Shown here one piece after another: positions 12,901 to 23,000 of a DNA stretch of 64,000 bases. Origin of the DNA: Phlebotomus papatasi (lineage: Eukaryota; Arthropoda; Insecta; Diptera; Psychodidae); the NCBI RefSeq assembly GCF_024763615.1, contig NC_077224.1, positions 67,466,712 to 67,530,711 of the forward strand. The letters run 5' to 3'. The position numbers were made by a program, and so were the translations under genes. Within the stretch, counting starts at the first letter, position 1. Every line of letters begins with the position of its first letter. The notes below the pieces were generated by a model. The model did not search any database and had not been told where the DNA came from. It saw nothing but the letters and a program-made list of their open reading frames with translations.

Positions 12901-13269
12901 ATTCGTGCCAGAAATGCATACAAAATTCATCATATCTCGGAAATATACTCCATACATTCAGATCATCCTACAACTCACGAAATACACATTCATACCGAAT
13001 GGTAATTAGGAAAAATTATTGTTGAAATATTTTCCTAAAGAACTTATATGTATGTTTTTTTTCTATTCCTCTCTTTTTGGCTGTTATAGATAAAACAATT
13101 TTCTCTACAACTTCTTCATGGGAGTTTCACATGGGCGGGCATGGGCTTTTTCATATTTTCCTACAAATTTCTACTATCAGTCGCCCATTCTATTGTCAAT
13201 TACATGGTAATTGTTGTTCTTTGGATGCCTGACGAACCTATAATTGAAAATGTAACATCGACAAATTAA
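9916..13269 (+). CDS. Gustatory receptor, gene 2 of the tandem array
   Basis: GR-family seven-transmembrane protein. Proposed exons: 9916-10732, 12850-13001 and 13090-13269, giving 382 residues. The start ATG at 9916 lies 133 bp after the stop of gene 1. Exon 1 has the hydrophobic segments and the DLYWIF motif, ending in phase 1 before GTAAGT. Exon 2 starts AA/TCG so that the junction codon is Glu followed by Ser, as in its neighbours. An 88 bp phase-0 intron separates exon 2 from exon 3, which begins KQFSLQLLHGSF, the normal start of GR TM7. The C-terminal signature is degenerate: NYMVIVVLW stands where TYhhhhhQF is expected, so the QF pair is lost. Intron positions differ from gene 1: there is no intron before the signature and an extra one before FSLQL. 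Intron 1 holds two MITEs. Likely functional, since no stop or frameshift is seen. Confidence 0.82.
10788..11010. mobile_element. MITE with about 45 bp inverted ends in receptor gene 2 intron
   Basis: The left end contains CTCTCCCTTCGAACGTTCAA. The right end contains its near-perfect complement (GAACGTTCGAAGGGAGAGCA). The match continues through GAATAATGTGAATTTCT. TA dinucleotides flank both ends. It begins only 55 bp after the exon 1 donor. Confidence 0.65.
11610..11870. repeat. GC-richer interspersed repeat with palindromes
   Basis: This is a G+C-rich island in AT-rich intron. It contains the perfect palindromes TGTCGAGAGCTCTCGACA (11692-11709) and GATCGTACGATC (11756-11767). One edge (ATATCTATGCTTAAATAAGATACTTATGAAGTG region) resembles 59525-59575, which suggests a dispersed retroelement tail, perhaps a SINE or LINE end on the minus strand. 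Its class is not resolved. Confidence 0.4.
11893..12609. mobile_element. piggyBac-like non-autonomous element (TTAA flanks)
   Basis: The left end starts GGGGTTACATGAGTCTCTCA. The right end, inverted, starts GGGGTTACATGGGTCTCTCA. The match extends to about 30 bp with one or two differences. Both ends abut TTAA (11889-11892 and 12610-12613), the target site used by piggyBac-type transposases. The inner part is also partly palindromic (GAACGAAGGATTT near 12175 and its complement near 12305). No transposase is encoded, so it is a 717 bp MITE. The superfamily call is inferred from the TTAA duplication only. Confidence 0.75.
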
Positions 13270-13412
13270 TTATGAAATTAATGTGAAAATTAATTAAATT
13301 GATGTCACAGACGTCTCACATCCTTTTCGAACTTTCAAAGTTTTCATCAGTTGACAAAGTTTTCCTCAAGCATGTGTTGAACGGTAAAAAGTGCCATAAA
13401 ATCAGTAGAGAA

Positions 13413-16400
13413 ATGATAAAGGAGGAATCATTTATTTTTCACACCTTCAAATCACCATATATTGCAATATTTACAAAAATCTTTCGTTGGTGTGGTTTTT
13501 ATACTATTACCACCAATTTATATTGGAAAAATTCTATATGGATCGCATTAAATTGTATCCTTCTGACTGCAACATCAATTTACATGACGTATAACAGTGG
13601 ATTTATCTTCAATTTATCATCCGAATTTCGCACCTTTATCGACATTCTACAAGTATTTTATCCCATTGGAGCATATTTTATTGCAATCTTTGAAACAATT
13701 GCCAAGCGTGATTGCATCTTTAGTATCTGGACCATTTTTACCCAAACCAATGCCCAATTGAAATCAATCGGTGTGATGGGGCATACAATGTTTTTGGAGA
13801 GAAAATTGAAAAAATACTTGATAGAAAGCACTCTTATCAATATCATAGCAATATTTGTTGAACTAAAAATTATTTGTGCACTCAACACATCAACCGGATG
13901 GTTTCAGCATCGAATATCTGTACTCATACCCTTCAATGGCACTCGAATGGCAATCTTTCATTTTTTATTGTATATTCACATCACTCGAGGATATTTGCAA
14001 ATTCTTGCAACTGAATTACAAAGGATACACCACAGAATTGAATTTTGCCCCCCAACATCAGCCACAGACCAGCTTTTGCTCATGGAGATCAAAGTTCTAA
14101 AGGGTATTCACAGAAATTTATGGAAAATATGCTACAACATCAATAAATCATTCAGTTGGACACTTTTGTGTATCATCACCATGTACTTTCTCATCCTCAT
14201 TGTCGATCTCTACTGGTGTTTTCTCAAAATTCTCGTTGGATCATCATATCGTGTCACAGGTATATTGCCCTTTTATATTATACCTGTGATTCTTTCATAA
14301 CCACAGCTACTGTCATATGCTATGCGATTTAGTCAATCATCTTCGAAAAAGCTTATTATTCACAGGATATATTCCACCAGCTTATTCTTTTTTAATTAGC
14401 TTAGTAACTCAAGAATAGTGTGCATTTTTCATTAGGCCACGCCCATTCCGAAGCTACGCCCATTTGTCGTGTATATTGCCGCAACCTACACAAAGCTTTA
14501 ATTGTCTTTAAATTCTGTGCATTAATTCATTACAAACTCTATTGCTTTAGATAGAGTGACTATCCAAGAACACCAATTGGCAACTAGAATTCAAATCAGG
14601 AAGAGGAAAGATGCCAATTTTAACAAATTCGACAGGATGTCGTATTTTCCGTCCGCCATTTTGAGCAAAAATTGTACATGACCTTCCGCGAAGCAAGAAA
14701 ATACTAACAAAATGTATTTTCATTTCTGTCGCACTATTTTTCTCAAGTAATTGAATAACTAACGTTACTAAAAATCCATTCCCAACAGCAATTCGAGTAT
14801 CAGTTGCCCAGGAATAAATCATCAAAAATCACTAAATTTGCGTATGATGAATAATACCATGGTAAGGAATGGGTTAATTCCGCCATCGAGAAAAAGTTTT
14901 AGAATTTCAATGTAGAAATTTCATTTCTACATGGTGTATAGGGTGTTAATGTTACCCTTTTTCATGTTAATTTTACCCTTAAAAAGGTGTAAAATTAACA
15001 TTAAAAAATGTTGATATATTTTTACACCTAAAAAGTGTTAAATTTAATCTAATTTAATTTAATGTTAAAGCTAATCGCAGCCTCTTTTTTTCTCAGTGTA
15101 TGCATAGCCTTATTTCGGAGATTTATGAATTTGGCACCGTTTTGGAATGATTTTAAGTAGTTTTTCATTTTGATTATTTGAAAAACTGACCATTTTCAGA
15201 GTCACAGATTTACATAACCTAAATATCTCAAATGTACAAAACGTAAAATATTTTTGATTTTTCTCCGTTATTTTTTCCCCTTTATTTTATTTTGTTTTGT
15301 ATTCATGCCACAGAAATATAAGTCACGCCTTAAAAAGAAGTGTAATTATTAATCCGGGGGTTATTAAAAAGGGTAATATTTACACCGATTTCGGATCAAT
15401 ACTGCAGGGTAAAATTAACTTTTCCTGAATGTTATTTTGACTTTTTCGGATTTCTCTTATAGTGTATAATAATAATAATTTAATTCAAATTTATATGATA
15501 CACCCGTGCAATACATCTGCCGAGGACTTATCATCCGACTTTGACGTTTGCGTTCTAAGAACCAATTAAAAAAGACAAAAAACTTTTTTTTTTGAAAATT
15601 CCGGAATCCTATACGATTACCAGTTCATTCTAGTTGTCTTCCAAACAAAATTTCCATTTGAAAGAATCACAAGTTCCATAAGTTAAAAAAATTTATCATT
15701 AGCTGTTCTCTCAAAATAAATATTCATATTATTATTACATAATTCAATATTGTCAACCCCATATGCAATTCACCGTCAAAATTACATTAATAATATTTAT
15801 TCTATTCTCTCTCTTTTTTTTTGTCCCTCCTACACATCCCCAACTTTCCAAACAAAGAATCCTTTCTCTGTCCAATTCCCATCATCCTTTCATTCGTACC
15901 ACTTGTTTGCGCAGCTGATTCTCTACTGAAAATGCCAAAAATCATTCTCAGACACCTTCACAAGCTTCAGGTGGAGGCTCACAATAAAATTCTCCATCAA
16001 TTTGCTGTGCAAATTCACCTCTTGAAAGTCGAATTTGTTCCCAAGGGGATTTTTCTTCTTGATTTTAAACTCTTTACAGCGGTAAGTGGCATTTTTACGT
16101 GTTTCACTGCGTTATAGTAATAAATCCTTTTCACATGTCATTTCGCGTTCTTTTTTTCTCCTCATCCCATTTACATTGCAAATATATAGGGCACAAGTAT
16201 TTGAACACGAAAAAAAGCACAATTTATATTCATACAATTATAGTTAGAACACTGCGTGATAAATATATATTGCAGAGAACTGTGTAAAAGTGCATTGTGA
16301 AATAACCATAAAGAAAATAATTCATGTAAAAAAATATATTAAATAAATTCTAAGAATCTATTACATTGAAAATAATTTTTAATTATTTTCAGCAAAGATT

Positions 16401-19400
16401 GATATTTTACTACTTGTCATTTGCACTAAAACAATCACACTGTTTTAGATTTTTGTTTATGAGCATGAGCCTTTTCACCTCTTAATAAAGCTCTATCATA
16501 TAATTATATGCCACGCCCCCTTTGTAATATTGTTATGAAAATTATTATTTTTTAAATATTATCATCATTACATTATTATTATCAATGTATCATTTTAAGG
16601 ACAGATCACTATTCCGCAAATTTTATTGTGAATGTTAAACATATTTTATTGGAAGTGATTAGCTGAATCGCAAGTCAGCAGAGTAGCAGAGACACATCTA
16701 CTTATGTATTCGGAGCCTAAATAAATTTTGTATTTTTCATTCGTTGATCTGCAAAATTGTTGCTAACAAAAAAAAAGATTTGGTCAGTACGAAATTTAAG
16801 ATTTTGAAAGCAGTTAAATCATTAATTCAGAATGAAACTTTCTATTGTGAAATTTAAAGTTTAACTTAAGCAGAAAGATTTTACAAGTTTAAAAACAGTG
16901 GTTTTACGATTGATACATAATATATGTATACAACATAAAAAACTACAGTGAAAAACAGTTTTGTCAAATTAACGAAAAATTTTTGTCAAAAGGATGTTGT
17001 TTCATACAGAACATGGAAAAGCATCTGAAGCTTTGCAAAGTGCTTGAACTCGTGACTTAGATGCTATACCTCAAAAGTATTTTCGCATCATTTACCGGTT
17101 ATCAACTGATTTAAACATATCCATAAATCACTCAAAAGATCCACCAAAATAGTTTTAAGAGTAATTGAATTGATTTTCAAGCGAAAGTTACTTATCGGTT
17201 CATAACCGGATCATTACCGAGTCACAACCGATTTGTACCGATTTATAAATCACTCAAAGCATTGCATTATTAAACATTATATTACTTCTGAGGTGTATAT
17301 AAGAGTAATATAATTTAACAGTCGTGAACCGGTTCCTTACCGGTTCAAGACCGATTGCAACCTGTTCAGTTTTATCGGAAATCTCAAGATCTTTCCAACG
17401 AGCACCAAATATGATAGCATTCGGTTGAGAAATAAGCTTTCTAGAACTGTTCTAAACTTTGACCTTGAAAACCCGTTATTAGGACTGATTCAACGGCATT
17501 TTCGAATAGGGCAACCTCTAAAACACATCCAAAAATGAAAAAAATCGTACGACGAGTTTTCCAGCAATTCAAAAAAAAAACATGGTTTTAAAGTAGAAGG
17601 ATGGGGTTCTAGTAATTTAATTTTGGAACCAAATTCACTAATTAAATTTGTTTATTAGCCCGATTCGTTAATTTAGTCATGAAATCGAACCCAAATAAAT
17701 ATAGTTTAATCACAGTGAAATAACCTTCTCTATGTTTGTCAACCATTTATTCGTTAAAAAATGTATTTTATTTATGTTAAAGTGTGGTATTTTTGAACAA
17801 GGTGCTTTTCTGGACATAATATGGGTATTTTGGGACACATAAAAAATCCTATAAATATTTGTTTTCTAATTATTTTTAAGTTCTATATGAAATATTAAGC
17901 TCTTTATGTATCAGAACTTCTGAAATTTAATTTAATTTAAAATGTGAAATACGCGTGAATTGTGAGTATCACATTCCACATTTTACAAGACCTTCAGTGT
18001 GGTCAATTTTGCAAATGTCAACACAAACAGTGCTTAGTTTTTTTTTTCCAACTCATTTTACAAGTGAAATTTAAACAAAATTTTTATGAAAGAGTGAAGT
18101 TTAGACCTTCTACTTAACGGTAAATAATCAAGCTCAGTGAAATTTATTTGCATAATAGCGACTTTTGTCTGTCCCGAAATGCCCAACTGTCCCGAAATAT
18201 ACCACTCTTACTTCTTTACATTTTTGTTATTTTGTATAAAAAAATTATGCATTTTTCTACATTTTTCGATCAGAATCTTATTCTGGACAGCATAAGGAAA
18301 ATAAATATTTGTATCAACAAAGAAAAAAAAAACATTTTGAGTTGTCGTTAAGCTGTTTGAAACTTGAAAGTTCTAAAAAGTGTCCCGAAATGTCACACGT
18401 TACCCTATAGGTTGATTAAGATGTAACTTATAGACCAAAAAAAAATCATTTGAGGTTATAAGTCTAGGACACCAAAAGTTATCATGAAATATTCATTTAA
18501 TTAAAATATCCGGAACTATAGTCCAAGTGTACTCCTTTTTTACTCGTAAAATAAAATTTAGTATCAAAATAAATTTAGGTAAAATTAATTAAAAACATAT
18601 AGAAAAAATGAGTTGTTCGAAACTTGAGTCTTCCGAATGTTACCCGCTTTCCCCTATAACTTCAAAAGACTTTGACGTATAAAATTTAAAAAAAAAATGT
18701 GCAAGTGGTAAGGAATATACATGACAAAACTAATATTTTCTGAAAATTAGTCATAAATTTTTTTCTCAATAATATTTTTTTCAATATTAAGTAAGTTTAT
18801 ATTCATTCTGGTAATTCTGGAATTCCAATTGTCAAATAAATTTTAATTTTTCAGAATTCTGCTCTTCATATAAAATTGTATTCCCCATCATATATCAATG
18901 AAATTCGAGAATTATTTTTAGTTATTTTATCACAGATCATAACAAATTCATGAAATCAAAATTCATACATTTCTTTTTCTCCCAAACATTTTGCATATGC
19001 CCATCCCATTTTCTCATAGTCAAAATAAATTAAACTGAATTTAAGTGATGTTTTAAAGAAGAATAAGAAGAATGCAAGAGTGGGATAGATATATGCAAAA
19101 CTTTTGAGAAAGAAAGAGATGTAAATCTTGATTTCATGAAATTTTCCTGATGTAAAAGGTGTGCTGTAGCCATGACCAAACTAATTTCCATCATTTGTAA
19201 ATAATAAATTTTATTTAAACGTACAATAAATGAGTGTTTTGTGTTTGCTTGTAATTTTTCCACTATGAGTTGCATTGATTGCACTAAATCATGCCAGTGT
19301 TATTAATCAAACCAAATTATAAAAAAAAATTGCTGCATTTTTTATTAAATTTCTTCAAGCAAAATTCCGTGTTTCAATCACTGTGCCATCAATCTTCATT

Positions 19401-19893
19401 GTATTTAATTAACTACACAAACAAGTTAAATTTATAACCACTTTATTATGACACTTTATATTTTTTTTGCTCCCTCGTGGGACAAAATGAAGCACCCAAA
19501 AGAGTAAATTTATTTTAAAAATTTATGCGTTTTTGGAGGATTTTTTCACAAGACCTATGACAACGTATACTTGAACAAGAAAAAAAAACAACTTCACTTT
19601 CGTTGACTTGAAAAAAATTCACTTTCAGCCAAAGTTCTTTTCCGTGATATTTTACATTTTTTCCCCGCGCATAGAGTCTTCACATGCGTGAAACAATGAG
19701 GGGGAAAAATTGCATAAAATATTTATGAAATTTATGTTTATTCAAAAAAAAAAGTTTGTGTACTTTTGATAGTAATCTCATTGGTGTCTTCTTCTTTTTT
19801 TTCTTGCAGTTTACCACAACAATGGGGATGTACTTAATTATACTAATTCAATTTGAATTTGGTAGATCACAGATTGGACTTGTGTTTGAATAA
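13413..19893 (+). CDS. Gustatory receptor, gene 3 of the tandem array
   Basis: GR-family seven-transmembrane receptor. Proposed exons: 13413-14259, 15858-16081 and 19810-19893, giving 384 residues. The frame is open upstream and another ATG lies at 13302 (421 residues). I prefer 13413 because the shorter product matches its neighbours, which are 356-382 residues. Exon 1 contains the hydrophobic core and the DLYWCF motif, and ends in phase 1 at a G before GTATAT. Exon 2 begins AA/TCC, giving Glu-Ser-Phe-Leu-Cys, and includes the ILRHLHKLQ and FAVQIHLL segments. Exon 3 encodes the signature MYLIILIQF and ends after 27 codons. Exon phases (1, then 0) equal those of gene 1, so genes 1 and 3 share both intron positions. 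The second intron is 3.7 kb and contains no recognisable exon, so the exon 2-exon 3 join is less certain than the others. Confidence 0.8.
14937..15468. repeat. ACTGAGA-family MITE pieces in receptor gene 3 intron
   Basis: Positions 14937-15100 match 7868-8018 closely (shared word TTAACATTAAAAAATGTTGA) and end in the same CTCAGTGTA. Positions 15337-15468 are the opposite end of the same family in inverted orientation (GGGTAAAATTAACTTTTCCT). The arrangement suggests two truncated copies or an internally rearranged one. Confidence 0.5.
17075..17420. repeat. Dispersed ACCGGTT-type repeat, copy 1
   Basis: The stretch contains repeated words such as ATAAATCACTCAAAAGATC, CGGTTCATAACCGGATCA and CAGTTTTATCGGAAAT. 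The same words in the same order occur at about 34075-34300. A more decayed version occurs near 38070-38300. It lies in the last intron of receptor gene 3 and has no coding sense. Confidence 0.5.
18930..19176. mobile_element. MITE of the CTCCGGCACACC family, diverged copy
   Basis: Its right part (ATTTCATGAAATTTTCCTGA, AAAAGGTGTGC) and its left part match, inverted, the ends of three copies at 31.99-33.12 kb. This is the most diverged of the four. Confidence 0.5.
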
Positions 19894-20081
19894 GATGTCT
19901 AGGTTGTCGTTATTGCTGCACAATTCCCTGATTTTTAATTTAGATTCCATTGTCACGTATAATTGTAATAAAAGCCTTGTCAAGCAAACATTACAATACT
20001 TTGAATTTGTATCTCTAACTCTAAATAAAAGTATCACAAGCAAATTGTTCGACAAGTTGTTGTGAATCGCGTGAAAGAAAA

Positions 20082-23000
20082 ATGCCAACAAAATCGTGCC
20101 CAATTTTGTTCTTCTTCCAAATTCTCGCTCTATTTCTCATAACCGTTAATGTGACGAGATTTCGAGAGAAATTACTAATCTTTCTCACCATCTTCTACAC
20201 AACAATTGCAATTTTCACTCTCATCATTGCTCTAGTGTACAAGGAAATGATCTTTGATGTTCGCACGACACTCGGAGCAATCTTGGACATCATTCAACTG
20301 GCTATTCCAGTGGCCACACAAATTCTCACGCTAATTGAAAGTGTCCGAAAGAGGGAAACTCTTAGAAAAATCTGGGAAAAAATCATCAAAATCTCCAATC
20401 TTCTACATGAGATACCACAGAATCCCAATGAGCTCTTTAATGAAATTTACAAGAAATTTTTCTGGAAATTTTTTACATTCAACGGTGGAGCTACTTTCAT
20501 TGAAATGTTCATTTTGATTAGACTTCGAGAAGACTATCCCTGGCTTAGACACAGAAGTGCAGCATTTCTACCCTCACTCATCAGCAGATCCCTAATCTTC
20601 CTCTACATTCTCCATGTAGACATCCTCGGGGGAGTTTCACGGGAAATCTCTGAAATTCTCAGGAGAATCTCCAATGAAAACCGAATTTATCCATCTGACC
20701 GACGTTGTGTGAAAATTTGCTGGAAAATAGTCAACGAATTGTGGCTTTGCGAACAATTCTTGAGAAAGACTTTTGCCCTATCAATTCTTGGCATCATTAC
20801 CAGCTACTGTATCCTCCTCACAGTAGACTTCTATTGGAATTTTAAAGCATTCTTCAGAGCATCGACAAACAATGTTCTAGGTAAGTTTGTCGAGAAACAA
20901 AATATCACACAATAAATCAATTTTAGGAAAAACTTTCATTGATAAGTTTTTAATGTGAAAATTCTCCAGAAAATTATAAAATTGAGATAATAGATTGATT
21001 TTAGTTAGTCAAAACTAGTATTAACTAGGGTAAGTGTACCAAATTTCGGCCAGCTTGCAATTTCGGCCACTTCTTTTGTCCCCAAACTTTCCATGAATTT
21101 TTAAATTTTGCATACTCTAACGATTATAAAATGCAAAAAAAAAACAAAAAAAAATGCTTTAAGACTTTGGAAGAATTCTTGAAGTCCAAGGAACAATGAG
21201 AATCTGGGTGGTCGTAATATTACCCAAAGCCTATGCCTATACTTTTATTCAATTTAAAATGTACTATGAATGAATTTAAAGAAAACAAAGACAATAAACT
21301 ATCTACCTACAAGGTTCCAAGCAACATGCCGTAACCCTTTAAGGACGATTGAAACACCGGTGTCCCATAAAGATAATAATTTTTCCTGACTACCTTATGT
21401 TTGTACGTAATTGCAAACCAGAAGTTTGAACGAATCTAGGACATTTTTTGCCAGACTCCAGCTATTTGCTATATACTAAATATTTAAGCTTAAAAATGGC
21501 GAATTTTTAAATTCTCATATTGAAAAATGCTTTTAATTATTTTTTATACTTCCAATTTTTTTAAGCAAAACCCCTTTGAGAATAAAAACTACATTACTCA
21601 TACGTAATATTTTTTATTAGACTGAAAATTATTATTCATTGTTATTGTCAGAAAAATTACTTAAAGTTTCGGGCTACTTTTGTCCCTATTGCACGTGAAG
21701 GTAAAAAATGTACCGATCGCACCGATTCAGACTCTGTTGAACTTTCCAAAGTTAGATGTAAAACGTTTCACAAATTTTGTTTATAGGTTTAATTTTTATT
21801 GTTGATTTTCGGTTCGTAAAAAGTGTCTCGTTGTTAAAGGGTTAAAAAGAAGTAAAAAAAAATTAATTTGTATTAAAAACTACTATATTTCGAATTTCAA
21901 ATTTTGGTCCTTGCATGCGACTACACAGAAAATAATATTTTATAAAATGGTTTGTAAATGTTTGTGAAATCCTATGGAGGGCTTACGAAATGCTCCTGAA
22001 TCGTATAACCCACAAACAAGTTCGTAAAATTTTGTACTTTTTTCACAAACATTGTTCATAAAATGATCATTTGACGAACATTTTTTTTTGTACTTTAACA
22101 AACATTTGTTCGTAAATGTTCGTAAACATACAAAAAAAATGTTCGTAAATTTTTGTAATTTTTTGTAATTTTGTTCGTAAATTTTTGCCAGACAAACAAA
22201 AATTTACGAACAAATGACAAAATTTTACGAACATTTTTTGTGTGTTTATGAACATTTACGAACAAATGTTTGTAAAAGTACAAAAAATCTTCGTCAAATG
22301 ATCATTTTACGAACAATGCTTGTGAAAAAAGTACAAAATTTTACGAACTTGTTTGTGGGACGAGCACTTCGTAGGTCCTCCATAGGATTTCACAAACGTT
22401 TACAAACAATTTTACAAAATATTTTTTCCTGTGTATGCCAAAATTTGGAACAGTTACCCTATAAGGAAAATTATTAAAAAAAATTAAATAAAAATTTCGA
22501 ACACGGAAATTTATGAAAACTTATCATATTCCTATATTGTTAAAAAAATTAAAGTCTGGCTAAATCTTATTTTGGGATATGCTGAATTTGAAAATTCCTC
22601 ATGTTCCCCTAAAAACAAATCATTATTGTTCAAGGATCTTATTACAAAATTTTACTAGGGTAAACTTTTTGACTTCGTACTGACTCTAACTTCGAACACT
22701 TCATAAATATTTTTCCCATATTACTTTAATGAATATGACCCTATTTTTGTAGGTAACATGTGGCTTAAGACTAGCTACAGTAGACTCTCTCTCTCAATCG
22801 GGCACATGGAGCAAAATGTCATCTAAATTATCGATTGATTTGGGCGGCAAAGCCTTTGTAAATTCCACAAAAAGTGCTCAATTATAAAGAATCATGATAA
22901 AATAAGAGGAACTACAGCGAATTTGAGCAAATTTGCTTCATAATTAAACGTGAAAATTGTCAACAAAATTTTACACCCGATTGAAAAAGAGACGATTGAG

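Larger units (their letters stand above)
21028..22459. mobile_element. GGGTAAGTGTGCC-family MITE, interrupted by two others
   Basis: The ends are TAGGGTAAGTGTACCAAATT (left) and TTTGGAACAGTTACCCTA (right), with TA on both sides. Compared with copies at 25003-25432 and 39172-39600 it is in reverse orientation. It carries two foreign insertions at 21335-21841 and 21922-22435. The family sequence resumes after each one (for example AATTAATTTGTATTAAAA after the first). Confidence 0.65.

Noticed and set aside
13302..13412. N-terminal extension of receptor gene 3 from ATG 13302
   Set aside because: Not excluded, but the extra 37 residues have no counterpart in the neighbours and begin 32 bp after the previous stop codon.
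19030..19284. 84-codon minus-strand frame as a gene
   Set aside because: It overlaps a MITE copy and has no recognisable features.
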